Assembly: GCA_022702545.1 (NCBI GenBank)
Contig: JAHRBC010000001.1
Coordinates: 248,001 to 312,000, forward strand
Source of the DNA: Phycomyces nitens
Taxonomy: Eukaryota > Mucoromycota > Mucoromycetes > Mucorales > Phycomycetaceae
Length of the DNA: 64,000 bases
Direction: 5' to 3'
The translations under genes and the position numbers were made by a program. Of the stretch, positions 11,691 to 25,500 are shown in pieces. The notes beneath the pieces are model-generated. The model saw only the letters and a program-made list of their open reading frames with translations. It did not search any database and had not been told where the DNA came from. The first letter of the stretch is position 1. Each line of letters begins with the position of its first letter.

Positions 11691-14600
11691 GTATGTGACT
11701 GTATAGAACAGTAATTTCGATTTTTCGACTTGGGCCTTTTTTTTTCTTGTTATACCTGTGAAGCACAGACCTCATTCCGATCACCCAAAAATGTTAAATC
11801 TATAATCTTATTGTTCTTAAAGATGTATCACTAGATTTACTTTGCTTAACCAAGATGACAAATTACTAGTCTCGTGTATCTGCATATATATCTTATCATT
11901 TCTATTCCACATTTTACTAGTATAAATATCCCAAAAAGATCTATCAATAAAACACATCTAAAGTCTACTCTATTTTTCGGTTTAATATACTTCAAGGAAG
12001 ATTCTGCTCTGCTCTTTGGCACTGATCGCACTGAGATTGAGAATCTGGAACTATACTACGAACTATTAGCTGTCGTCTGGATCAACTTGCTGAACCAAAC
12101 ATCGTACGTCACAGTAAACACTCTTTACAGCATCATATTCAATATCTCTGATAAATTATATAACAGCTGTAACAGAGGTCAACGCCAAAGCCTAAAATCA
12201 CTTAATATTTGGACACTCCTTTAGCCACAAAACATCCCATTTCATAAAGTCTTTCTGATTAGATAGCCAAAGCTCTGTGCATATGCTCTGGATATAATTC
12301 TCGCTAAACATAACCCCAACCACTAATCCATAAGATTGTAGCCAATCTCTACAAGTATCCCAAAACCAAAGAGGTCAAAAGAGAAACGTTCTGTACCATA
12401 ATAGACATGTCATTTTTTTTTTTCGTTTATTTTTCACAAGATCATTATGCTAACAGAAAATGATGAGTGTACCTGTTGGTAATTTGGTACAGTTTGGTAA
12501 ACTAGATGGTACAATTGATAATACTATACTATAAACAGTGTCTCGTACTCAAAGCCGATTGATGTATTTATATTTTCACTAATCTTTAAAAGATAAATAT
12601 GCCCCTGGGGTTTGAATTTTTTTTTAAAAAGTAATATATTTTTGACATTTTGACAAGGTGATGGCAAAGAAAGAACTATTGCCAGTCCAAAGAAGAAGAA
12701 AAAGTACTTCTTGCAGCTGTTATATGAAAATTATCGTAATGTAATGTATTCAAACAAGTCCTAATCCTAGAATGTTGTGTGCCGACATAAATATTTTTAT
12801 TGCACAAAGAGTTTTTTTTTAATAGGGAGCCTCTATTCTTCAGGACTGTATAAGAAATCCCGGCATGTTTTTGTATTTTCTAATTTTAAAATGTTTTTCT
12901 AGTGTTGTATTGTTTTATGGGCAGATCTTGACTGAGAAAGTTATATTCCAAGGTCGAGGTCAGGTCTGTTTGAGGTGGCGGGAAGAAAGACGGAGATGAT
13001 GCAAGATAAAGTGTCTAGCCCAGACTGAGGACTAGACAGAAAACCTGAAGGAAGGTACTGGTTTCTTCCTTGGAATTGGCGCATTTGCATAATTTGTATT
13101 TGTTTCTGTACATCATCCTAATGGGGAATGCACGAGCCTTGGCTCACGAATACTTTTTTTACTTGACCCTTAATATATGCCAAAGTTGGCCAATCGCCCC
13201 CTTATAAATCACATATGAGTTTTAGTTCATGAAGGATCTTATACATGTCTGGAAGATAATAAGATGTGCAAATTCAAAAGAAAGAAAAAAAAGAAACAGT
13301 AAAAAATAAAGTGTTGATCGATATCTTGGGCTCCAGACCAAAGCATGCAGGTAGAATTGGAAAAGGCTTGAGTGATACGGGAATGCAGGCTGGAACGCCA
13401 AATTGTTTGTCATTTGGGAAAATTAGGAAAAATCCGGTAGTTTTATGAAAGTAAATGAACGTAATAGTTGTCAAGATTTGGAATTGGGAATGGAACTGAA
13501 ACCACTCCAAGTGTAAGCCACTAAATAAAAAGGAATACATAGAGATATTTAGCTATAAATACAGAATTAAGATACTTTTGATAAGTTTAACTTTTCAAAT
13601 ATCAATCCACCTGTCCAATCTTCCTTCACTATCACAACAGCAGCTCCAGATTGTTGTAGAGGTCGCAACAAACCTTGATTACAAGTTGGAATTTCAGGCG
13701 AGGACCGTGTACTTCTCCTATCAGAAGAGATCTACCAAAGGGTACTCTATTTTGACCACCCATCCGGTCTCATTCAAGTAGTGAAGAGGTGGACGTAAAG
13801 GTATTAAACCAAACTCCAAATTTGACATATTGGATTGATTCTTTTCTACATGCTGTATTTATTAGTCGTGCGTTTCTCCACTTCGGGAGTATGGAGGAGG
13901 CCTCAGTCTTCCTCCATGTCCAAGTGGGATGCTATATGGTTGGAGGTCTCTATATGAACGTATTTCCTAGAAGGCATTTGTCTGGGAAATACGTTCAGTA
14001 TACCCAGCGGCCCATCTCCTTTGACTACTGGGTTTCTCTACCAATCACTTCCACCACCTCCATTTCCATCTCCATTTTCATCAATATGTATATAACAAAG
14101 ATACTTCCTTGCGTTACGAGAACAATTACTTTTTTTAAAAAATAAACCACTTAAATGACAATTAGAAAAAGAGGGAAATGTGGAGGGATAGGTGCCAAAA
14201 TGTGAATTGGTGGTTAAGCAATATATTTATAGAAAATGTTTGCAACTGAGGAAAAGAGGAGAAAAATAAGGTGTGATGGATAAGAATATAGATAATTTGA
14301 TAAAAATATAAAATAGAATTCATCTAATAATGTAAAAAATCTTTATAATGTGGATATTTTATGGAATGAGAACAATATCTTAAGAATAATATATATAATT
14401 TTCTCTACTTTTGGTTTTTGTTCGCACCAGAGAGAGAGATGGAGCCTTAAAGTTCAAGAAGCTCTTTTTGTGGCTCTTTATACTGCACGATGACATGTGC
14501 CATAAGTGGATCCTTGGCTATCGACTTATTGATCTGTGCCTATGCTTCTTTGTGCTGGTCTCTTTTGCAGACGGGTGAAAAAGACTATTATACATCCTTT

Positions 14601-16676
14601 CAATATAACTGCTTTTATCAGTTCTAAAGAGCGGGATTCCTTGAAATGGATCATTTCGGGCATGTTTTCAGCATTAGTGCTTGCTATTTTTTTCAGACAT
14701 GGGTATAGAGTACATATCAACTCAAGACGAGAGTAAAATTTGCTAATATTGCACAACTTTTATTATACAGCTTATTAACAATTCCATACGAATGACTTGG
14801 TTATTCAACGAATTCTGCCATTTTTTGTATTTTATTGATCTGCCGTCATGCATTTCTGTTTTTTTATTGTAATGACCACATAAAAAAGGCGGTTTCATGT
14901 TGGTTTCAAAAAAAACCCCCTTTTAAAATTAGAACTCTTTTTCAATTTTTCTGCCCAGTAAAAATAATGCAGCAAACATGAATCACCCTCTTATATGTAG
15001 ATTGCGGTATGCAAAGAGTAAAGAAGTAATGACAGCCAAAAATATATCACAATGAGTAATGTGTTATCGTGTGACATTTTCTCGCTGCGCCGATTTACTG
15101 ATACTGGTGGTAGAGAGCTCAAAAAAAAAAGACAGAAAAGCCAGGAAGAGACTTGTACAGGGATGCTGGGATGGTGAGCCTTGACAAAAAAAAAGTCAAA
15201 TGGAGCGTATGGAAAGTGTAAGCTTTTTAATAAAACAGAAAAAAACATTTAAATGGCTATAAGTCCAATAGTCTCATTGAAGCCATCATGGAAAGTGACT
15301 GTACTGGAGGGAAAAACATATAAAGTGGAAAAGATGGACATGGAATGTCAGTAAGGATGTCAAGATTGAAAAACAAAAAGACTTTGTTGGAAAGGTGGAG
15401 AACACTGGAAGCAGCAGCAAAGGAGATGATTGTGGTACAAGGCATTAGAGACCAGCAGTTGATAAATGCAAAAGTAGGAAGAAACATAGTATTTCGCATG
15501 AGATAAAATGGAGAAGAAAGAAAAAGACATGTCTAAATGTGGTTGGCATAGGAAGGAAACCAAGGTATTGCAATTGGAGAACATATTATTGTAAATCTGG
15601 GTTGCGGACAAGAAGAAAGAACATCAAGACATGCGTGAATAATAATCTTGCTAATGGTACAGAGACGACAGAATGAAGAAAGGTATTGGGAGCTGTTGTA
15701 TGGCTATGGACATAAAGATCAGTGCAAGTATAGTATGCCACGTCTATTATTGAGATATTGCGTTTGAAATGCATCTTTTAGCGATGAAATAGAAATGGCA
15801 ATTAAAAGACATGGATTTATGCTTTCCTAAGCCGTAGTGTCCAAAGTATAAATGTTACTACATGTCTTGAAATCTCAATATTATTATTGCTATTAAGTAA
15901 GTCTTGACAATGGCCATAATATGACTGCGATTTGTACACCGATAATATCTCTTATACTGGTCCTTTTAATATTTGGAACCAAACGACATTCCAACCATAA
16001 TAAGTCAGTTGCTGTATATCCATCTCACCATTTACAACCACACAGCGTCATCTTTATCCGGGCTAATCTCCTTGAATCTCTATCTTTTTATTTTTAACCC
16101 TGCCAATAAATTTATTCTATAAATCGTAATAAGAATATGAATAATTATATGCAAAGGTTGCTTAAATAACCAAGGAGTAAGGGTTGGCCAATGGTTTAAT
16201 TGATAGGCAATCATTAATTAGTAGAATACCTAACCTTAAATGCTTCTCCACTCTAACACTCTTTCTTACATCTATTCACACTCTATGGCATCAGTAGCCC
16301 TCATACCTAAACCCACATTTTGCGATCAATAGGTAAAGTTGCCCAAGATCTTTGGATATTCTTATCAATCGAACAGAATCATCGAGTGACAACAAAAATA
16401 TGCCTCTTCTTAATTCAATTCAAAATATAGGCAATCTCTTGGTATCTCTTTGTGTTGGGTTTCTGGTTTGAAATGCAGTCCAGGCCTTGTGATCAAATCC
16501 ATTTTTTTTCTATTTTCATAGTCATATGCTATTAGATATGCTGTCATGCACCCTCCCACCCCCCTTTCAACTCTTTCTCTCTTTCTCTCTTTTTCTTCTC
16601 CTTTTCCAATTACCATATATTCCTATCTTGGTCTACTGTCCATCACTCTTTATAATCAAAATCACCTTAATCTTTA
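11691..16676. other. Gene-poor AT-rich region
   Basis: Nearly 5 kb with many short ORFs on both strands but none that splices to a convincing product. Between about 15290 and 15780 the + strand shows fragments in several frames separated by stops that look like an eroded coding region, but I could not assign a family. An inverted-repeat patch lies at 13888-13996. No tRNA-like A/B box pair was seen. Confidence 0.5.
13956..13996. repeat. Perfect 12-bp inverted repeat (hairpin)
   Basis: GAACGTATTTCC at 13956-13967 is repeated as its reverse complement at 13985-13996, with a 17-nt loop. A second, shorter inverted repeat (ATGGAGGA and TCCTCCAT) lies about 50 bp upstream, near 13890-13918. This could be a small foldback element or chance structure in AT-rich DNA. 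Confidence 0.6.
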
Positions 16677-19600
16677 ATGAAGCTCTATCGGGCGGAGACT
16701 GGCCAACAAGTCGACTGGCCCTCACCAACCACGCCCATTATCACGCAAGTTAACCAGCTCATTATACGTAATCACCATACTGATGATCTCCACAGTCTAG
16801 AGAATTTCAAATTGGAATTAGAGAAATGCACCGGAATCCCAATCGACAGTCAGATTCTCATGACCAGCTTTGGCACCCAAGTCAAGGAGAGTCTGGTCAA
16901 GGAAGTCTTGGAAGCCACAGACAAGGCATGCTTCACTGATGATCGGAATATTCTTGTTCTTACATATCCGTCTCTGCCTTTTTTTTAGGATGAATATATC
17001 ATCTTTTGCTACGATAGACAGTACCTAGGTGCCTCACCAGAGGAAATGGAGGAGCTGCTGGAAAGCGAGATGCCGCAGTTTGAACCCGCAATTCCTCCGT
17101 TTGAAGGTAAACGAAATCCAAATTGAAAAGCATGTTAATCGCTCCCAAAACAGCCTCTACTGCTCTCCAGACCCTATTGCGATCCGTTCAGAAACCAACT
17201 CCAAGTCAGAGATGCGAATCATACCTGAAACTATTTGCAAAGTTTGATGCTTACAGTCAGGCAAGTCTCCTGCTTTCTTTATATAATCTCATCCATGTAT
17301 ATATGTATATATATATATATAAATATATACAGGCACTTGCTTCTGCTGCAACCAAGCACACCATACTGGCAAGAACGATTGTCAATGACCAAAAGTCCCA
17401 GAGAATGGCACTCAATGTGGCCGTAACCAATCTAGAGTCTCACAACAAGCTTGTCTACCAAGGCACCCAGGCGTTCTGTTCTCATGCCGAAAAAGAGCTC
17501 AGACGTCAATCGGGTCTTTTAGAGACAACCGACATTGACCTCAGTCTCCTCAAGGCTGTCCAGATACATCCTCGTTTTCTGGAAGACATTGAAAACACAA
17601 CCCCAAAGAGCCGATTGATTGATTTTGTCGATGAGCAGCGAATTGTAGACGCACGGCACAACACACACGCTGTCTGCAACCATCTTACACAGGAAATCCG
17701 AGAGCTGCGTGCTTTGGCAACAGATCTGAAGCATTACGAAAATGACCTTCAGCATCAGATAGCTAAAGACCTTGACCTTCAGACTCTTGACTCTACTCTT
17801 GACGATACCAATAGCATGCAAACCAAATCCCAGTTTATCAGAGACAAGATAAAGCGGGACCTTGGAAGGATCTATAGCAAGATTGCTGACCTCATGGGGA
17901 TTCCAATCGAAACCCTTGTTGTTCAACCTCTTAGGCTGCCAGTGGGACCAAATACGGTCCCAAATCACGCCAAAAAGGCCTTTGAAGCATTCCAGCATCT
18001 TGCTGAAATACACGTAAACGACTATCTTCCCAAACTGTGTGATTACGAGCAAATCATTCGGGAGAAAGTAACCGAGCTTGCGCGTATCAAGCGACAGGCC
18101 ATCCAAGCCTTTTTGACAAATATCAATATAGTATCACAGCTCCAAAGCGAAATTGCTGCAGTTACACCTAGACTTGAACTCGCAGAGTCTGAATTGACAG
18201 AGTTTAAACATAACCTTGGTCAAAATGATCTAGAAATGGCCAGAAATGTCCTGTTTTCCTATGTAAGTCTCGGATGACAAATAACCAGCCTGTTTCATCC
18301 TCACAATTTTCTCTAGGGGGCTCTGATGATTGAGGTTGTGCGACGAAACGAATACACAACAGTAAGTTTATAGAAATGGATGAGCAGCTGTTTCTAACTA
18401 CTCCTGTAGATTCTTTCTGAGCACACCAATTCAATGGCAGGATTGCTGACCAACTATCATCGGCAAGAAGAAGACAGGCGCGAAAAGTTTCGACGAGACA
18501 TTGGTGCTTCTTTGCCTTTTCAAATCAAAAGTAAGCCAATTAATATAGGCAGTTTAAATGTTGTTTGACTCACTTTAGGTGTTTAGGTTTATTAGATTCT
18601 GCTCCTCAGTGCGAAATACCCATCATTCCAATTCAAAGGAGTAAAATACCAATCACCCAAAAAGACATTATTGGTAACCACATATCAAGAGACTAGTAAA
18701 GAAACTAAACCATCTTTTTTTTTCTCAGCATTCATCACTCAACTTGGCCATGGATATGCTTCTATATCAAAAGAAGACAAGCGAAAGACAGGCACTCTGC
18801 TGGACGTCCTACAGCGTACATCAGGGTCTGTGATGTTTGACAGTACAAATTCAGGAATACAGTAAGGATCGATAGAGAGAGAAAGTATGAAACTCTTAAA
18901 CTTTTTGTTAATGTGTATCAGAAGTTCACGCCGTACGATACAGCGAGATACCCAGGGCGAGCGTGTGATTAGGCTCCTTAATACAATGAACAAGCAGCTT
19001 GATGGTCTCAAGCCAGAGCTACTAAAGTCTATCGAGTCAACCTGTACGTCTATATGGATCATATATCTAGTCTACTAATCTATCAATCTAGTTTTTGAAA
19101 ACAACTCTTGGAATAACCGGGCATCTCCATTCCTGGGATCTGGTTCAATTATTGCATCAAATGCAGTTGAGGCCATGCTGCAACAAAAGGCAAAGGCACT
19201 AGTTACAGCCGAAGACCAAATAAAGGTATCTTGTAAATCATCAGCATATCAAGGCTAATACTTTATCAGGCTTATGAAACAAGGATACAGTCGCTTGAGA
19301 AGGCACTCCAGCAGAGTTTCAAAGCCACCATGCTATCACCCGACATTCACAAACAAATTAATGTTGAAGCCATTGTGCGTTCAGAAAGTGGTGCCTCGTC
19401 AGCTTACTCGGTTATTGAGGACGAGCCATCAATACAGAAACAAGATGATTCTGAAGAGCTTTTACGTAAACTGGCAGAAGCAGAACAAAAAATTGAAGCC
19501 ATGAAACAGAACAATAGCACTCTTCAAGAAGCAGTAGATACACTCAAAGAAAAGCTGGACACCAAAGACAAGGAGCTAGTGAGCCAGCAACAGGGTTTTG

Positions 19601-21850
19601 AAGCCGAAAGAATAAAGGTAAGATCTATATATAACCAAAAAAAAAGAATACCTATTTATTGTATACCAGTGGGAGCAAGAAAGAGAAAACGACGAGCATG
19701 ATCGAGAAGACCTGCGACTTCAGATCCAAGAGCTTGAGCAGCTTTTGGATGATGAAAGACAGGCCTACGAAGACAATCGCAAAAGTGTAGGTTTGACATG
19801 GACTTGGAATTTTTGGAAGAAATTAATTGAAATGATATTTAGCTGCTTAATGAGGCCAACATTAAAGACAATCTTGCAGACATTCGTGTTGCTGATGTAG
19901 AAGAGGACTGGAGAGCAAAGGCAAGACAACAACAGCAAAAAAAAACTGGAATTTTGTGATTGTTTCAAAGCTAACCCAAGATACTTAGACAAAAGAGCTA
20001 AATGAAAATATTGAGCAGTACAAGAAGGATATAGAGCTAATCACAAAAGAAAACAATGCCAATATTACTGCAATGGCTGTCCGTGAAGAAGAAGTACAGG
20101 CTATATGCTCGCATTGGGCTGAAGAGCGTCGCCGTCTAGAGAGACAGACCGAACAGCTCAAGAACCGACTAAATTCTATTAGCAATGAGAACAAGGAGCT
20201 CTTTGACGAAAAGATGAAGCTTGAAGAAGATATATCTCACATTCAAAAGACACTTTCTGATTTCCAGGATCAGACAAGGGTCGAAAAGCAAAAGGCTGAA
20301 GACCGGCTACGACAACTGACCCTTGAGATGGGAGACAGTGAGCAGGCCAGAGATGAGATCAAACAGAGACTGGCTCAGGCACGAGATATGGTTGCTAGGG
20401 CTGAGAGTGATTGGATGGACAAAAATGAAGCTTTGGAAAGGGTAGGTAGACAGCGTGTTTAGCCCAGTCTAACTTGGATTGTAGATGGTGGCCCAACAGA
20501 CGGTCATTAGAACTTCGGTCACCGAGCTCTTGACTCGTTATTCTGGAAGTATGGGACCTGGTGTAGAAGACAATGACACGATTGTCCTACTGGATTTGTT
20601 TAAGCAGCATCTCGAGGTCTACACTTCCCAATCTAATCAAGCACGCGAGGTAGATGCACATGCATGCCTAATGAGACATAATTGCTTATTTTAATATACA
20701 AATCTTTAGAACCTTTCAGTTCTGCAGCAGGAGTACATGAACCTCACTCGCACAGTCGAAGGAATGAACGAAGAACGCTCGGACTGGCATAATATGATGA
20801 GCTTAATGGCAGACAAATTGGAAGGATTCCGCAAAGACGTGTTTTATGAAATGACACACCAACTACATCTTCCGGTAGATGAAAATGAAGCAGGACTTAT
20901 GACAAGACGTCTACAGGCGACACAATCAAGTGATCAGTTTGCGGCATGGAATGAGATTCTGCAGGCGGCAAATGGCATTGATAACCAGAAATTTGTCAGT
21001 CGTATTCGTAAAAAGGTCAAGGATGCCCATGAACTGACTCGTAGATGGCAAAAGGAATACAGAGAGGTCAAGGGTAAGCAGAGGTTTAGATAAATATTAA
21101 ATCATACTGACAAGACTATGTGTAGATAAATATACAAAAGTAGCCAGTAGTGCATATGAAAAGATTGCGTTTAGAAAGTAAGTACGATTGATTGCGACTA
21201 TAGTGTCTAATGACAAATTCAATAGCTTCAAAGTTGGAGATGTGGCTCTATTCTTGCCTACACGAAACTCAACTGGGAAGCCATGGGCAGCCTTTAATGT
21301 GAATGCACCTCATTACTTCCTCAAGCCATCCGAAAGTATACAGCAACTAATGTCATCAAGGGATTGGATTGTGGCCCGAATTACATCCATCACCGAGTGT
21401 TCTGTAGACCCAAATGATCCTACCACAAATCCATTTGGACTTGCTCATGGCCTTAAATTCTACCAGATCGAAGTCGAAAACTGGAGATCTCACCATCACA
21501 AGAGCTCAAAGACCCACAAGAGTCGACACCATGAAAAGCACCCCAAGGAATCCCTCTCTACATCCGAAACCCTTTCCCGCCGATACGGCACCCTTTCCCA
21601 AACATCAGGTCCACAAGATATTGGCCTGGCCAGTCTCTCATTAGAAAGCTCTCAAGCCAACCCCTCCATGTCAGCATCCATGAGTGTTGCCATCCCCAGC
21701 CGGCCCACACGCCCGGTATTCTCGGTCTCACATTCATCATCCAACATTGTCCATAGCTACGCTCATTCGACCTCTCCTCCACTAGCATCAAACGTTCGCC
21801 GATGGAGTGGAGGAAATATGATCACATCCATTGACCATGATTCTACATGA
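16677..21850 (+). CDS. ATG11: Autophagy scaffold Atg11/FIP200-like
   Basis: Scaffold for selective autophagy and Atg1-kinase assembly at the phagophore site. Eighteen exons join in frame to 1412 aa (16677-16925, 16989-17106, 17154-17260, 17333-18262, 18317-18361, 18410-18530, 18596-18673, 18729-18861, 18922-19043, 19092-19225, 19270-19617, 19670-19786, 19843-19920, 19989-20441, 20485-20649, 20710-21073, 21126-21177, 21226-21850). The N-terminus has a ubiquitin-like fold with the YDRQYL motif; the middle is an Atg17-like helical region, then long coiled coil (about residues 690-1130). The C-terminus starts with FKVGDVALFLPTRN and continues PWAAFNVNAPHYFL, the hallmark of the Atg11/RB1CC1 C-terminal domain. 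It ends in a Ser/His-rich tail. Two or three introns appear to be GC-AG: 17261-17332 (AG|GCAAGT, and open in frame if retained), probably 19921-19988, and possibly 16926-16988. The alternative for the first and last is a weaker GT donor. Confidence 0.94.
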
Positions 21851-22588
21851 GTCTCTTTTGTTTTATTCCGTTTTGTCTTTTATGTATTTCTTATATCTTG
21901 CCTCTTGAACTATATTGCATAACAGTTGAAGATTAACAAAAAAAAACATCAAACAAGCCTATTATCCCTTCATTCTTCATAATATAAGCATATGGTTATT
22001 GTATTTCTGTTGGTAATAAATAATAATAGTAATAATATGTAAAGCTTTCTGTACAAATGTCTTCAATTTTGCAAAAATAATAATAATAATGTTGAGCAAC
22101 TATAGCTCTGAATGGCACCTGCATCTTAAACCTTGATTACCTGGTATTTCTATTAAGAGATTGATATTCTTGACGTGTACTACTTGGACAGTGAATTTTA
22201 ATGGATGACAAGCCAACTCTTATGCCTGATTATGAACACATAAACAATTATCAGTCTCAGATTGACGGATTTTCATGGTGAAATATTTTGGAGCCAAACT
22301 ATCTGTGTCAATGTTCAGCTGTAACAAAACATATAGGTCGTAGTTGGAGACCTTTAAATACATTTTTAATAAGTTTTTTTGTCTTTATTGCTTAAACCAA
22401 ACTAGTCTAGGTAGGACCAAGAGCTAGGAACCACGTTCCCCGAACCATTTTATCAAGCCAGATATTCCGTTCCCATTTTGAGTAACACATCTTGCTATAC
22501 TATTTCTCATTCCTGTCACTTCTTTTCCATATATTTCACGGCTATCTCCTTTTTTCTCTTTACCCATTGACACGCCTATAGAATACCC
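21851..22588. other. Intergenic spacer
   Basis: Contains the ATG11 3' flank and the promoter of the next gene. Short TAA/AAT-type microsatellite runs occur near 22015-22095. No gene is supported. Confidence 0.7.
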
Positions 22589-25500
22589 ATGTCGGTTGAG
22601 AAAGTACCGACACTCGATCAGAGGATTTCGGAATGGTCTGCTGCGATTGAGGCAGTTGATTCCAAACGAATCCAAGAGCTATATAATGAGAATCCTGAAT
22701 TACTCTGGCGTCCATTGGCCAAGGATGCCACTCAAGACACAGACTATTCTCATCTCATTACCCAGCTCGGAAGGATCGAAAGGCTCGGGACAACTCTTCA
22801 GAATCTCAATGGTCTTCAATATCTCTTGCTAGATCACCTCGAGACTTTCCAAGGAGTGCCTTCTATTGCTCATACTGAACGGACGAGGCTGATTGGGTTT
22901 TTTATCGAGGTACAGTAAAACAAATAACCAAAAAAAAATTATATATTTTTATTCTGAATCCAATTAAAAAAGCGAGCCCGCCCAAACGATCTGAACAAAT
23001 GCTATTGGGGCAGCAGCAACAATACCACACTGCACTTGAGTAGTCTTCTTGGCCTGACTCACATTTCACGCCAACTGATCGATAAAGGAGCATTGATAAC
23101 TGTTTCAAACGATCTGGGCTGCCTTCCAAGGGACGTGGCATCAAACGATGAGACAACCCGGCTGCTTACACCCCCAGAAGATAAACCCGAAGAGCCTGTG
23201 GTTGGAAGACTACGGCCTAGACAGCATGTCGAAGAGCGGGTACCGATACCGAAATTTTCTCCATCCGAAAGATTTAAACAACTTCGAGAAAAGGCCGAGG
23301 AATCTGCGCTCAATGACAAGAAGAACACCCCGGTTGATCGCCAGACATCTACACGCAAGTACTTTAAGCCTGGCCATGTCGAGGAGCGTAAGAAGCAGGT
23401 GTTGAGTGAAGAAGAAGAAGCAGAATTGGAAAAGCAGCGGTTGAAGCGTCAACAGGAAGTGGCGCTGCTCACCAAAAGATCGGCTGTCAAAAACAATCCG
23501 TTACTGAAGAAATTCGAGCAGCAGAGTACAGAAAACATTGCCACGGTTGCCCCAAAGCCAGTTCCATCCTACACCCAGAATAAACTTTTGGCCCTTGATG
23601 ATGGACAGGGAGACCCTCAATTCCGCAGAAAATCAAAGATGATTTCTTCTTTGCAGAACAAATCGTTTGTGTCCTCTAGTGTGTTCCGTCAAGGCGAGCC
23701 ATCAGATCCTGTTCTACCACGATCACCCCGCCAAAACCGCATGGGCTTCTCTTCTTCATACTCCCCATCATCGGAAAGCGAACCTTCCTCGAGCGGCCAA
23801 CGGAATACACCTGAAGGACAGCGCAATGTTGGGATTCAGATCCAAGTAGATGAGCCAGAACCCATCGACCAAAGTCCTCGTCCTTCCTACACTCCCTCCA
23901 TTACTGTCCAGCAACCCAAAGACAACCTCAGTAATATTGGAGCGGTTGAAAAGTCAGAAACTATTCCTATCCATAAAAAGCCAACCACTGACCAAAGTAC
24001 GGTTCCCCAATCTAAAGCTGTCCAGCCAGAAATCATCACTACGTCCAACAATGGCAGTGGCAACTTACCAGAACCCAATTCTCCAGCAGACAGTCTCACC
24101 TCTCCTGAAGATAGTCCTACATCAAGAGGTACACGTCTACAGGACTTTGAGTATCGCACAACAGATAGACTGCGATCAAAGAACAGAAACACTCTGGCTA
24201 GACAAAGTCTATTCCAAGGCGGTGTAGCGACCAAGAGTTCAATCTTTAACCATGTCGCTGAGAGTGATCCAGAGATCGAGAGAAGAGGTGGAACCAGAAA
24301 TTTCGGATCCAGAGAAAAGGATGGTCTCGATGAGGATGAAGAGGATGAAGAGGATGATCAGTCTTCACAGGCCGTAATTTCCGCAAAGGATACAGAATCC
24401 GATAGAAACTCGGATAGAGTGGGTACCAAAAGGGACCTTGAAAGCAAGGTGGGCACATTGCCTTTGGATACCAATAGACCCCAGGCAGATCTCGAGGCAA
24501 AGACAACTGTTTCCCCTCTAAAGCCTTTTTCATTGCTAGAGAGCAATGAGTCCAAGGCCGCCACTGATAAGAAGAACATTTCGCCTTTGAAACCCTTTGA
24601 GCTGTCAGAGAGCGACTATTCCAAGACTGACGCTGAAAAGAGAACCATTTCACCATTGAAGCCTTTTGGATTGTCAGAAGGAGACCATTCCAAGACTGAT
24701 TCTGAAAAGAGAACTATTTCACCGTTGAAGCCTTTTGAACTATCAGAAAGCGGATATTCCAAAACTGATGGTGAAGAGAGAAACATCTCGCCTTTGAAGC
24801 CTTTTGGAATGTCAGAAAATGACGATGGAAAAACTGACGACGAAAAGAGAAATATCTCAAAATTGAAGCCTTTTGAGCTATCAGGAAATGACCATGCCAG
24901 AACTGATGAAGAGAGAAATATTTCAAAGCTGAAGCCTTTTGGATTATCAAAAGATGATCATGCCAGAACTGATGAAGAGAGAAGTATCTCAAAGCTGAAG
25001 CCCTTTGGATTATCAGAAGATGATCATGCCAGAACTAATGAACAGAGAAATATTTCAAAGCTGAAGCCTTTTGGATTATCAGAGGATGATCATACCAGAA
25101 CTGATGAACAGAGAAGCATCTCAAAGCTAAAGCCTTTTGAATTGCCAAAAGATGAAAGATCTGACAATGACAAGAGACCAGTATCGCCATTGAGACCTTA
25201 TGAATTGCCTGATAGCAGTACATTGAAGACCGAAAATGATAATAAGACCATCTCACCTCTAAAGCGGTTTGAACCATTGGAAATCAAGAAAGAAACCGCT
25301 GACCTCAATAGACGAGAAATATCGCCCTTGCAGCCTTTTGGATTATCAAAAGATCAAGAGACCAAGAGTGACATTGCCGAGAAGACTATCTCGCCATTGG
25401 GCTTCCTTGAATCATCAGAGATTGAGAAGTCTATAATCAAAGACAAGGAAACTCTCGTATCTGCTGTAAATTCATCATCTCCTTCTGATACGACCCTTGC

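Noticed and set aside
11874..12224. 116-aa + strand ORF downstream of the retroelement
   Set aside because: Could be retroelement or host relic, but no motif or frame continuity supports either.
17519..18106. 195-aa minus-strand ORF
   Set aside because: Lies wholly opposite a conserved ATG11 exon and shows no motif of its own.
24714..25277. Repeated minus-strand ORFs rich in Phe/His/Gln
   Set aside because: Antisense reading of the coding tandem repeat in the Bud4-like gene.
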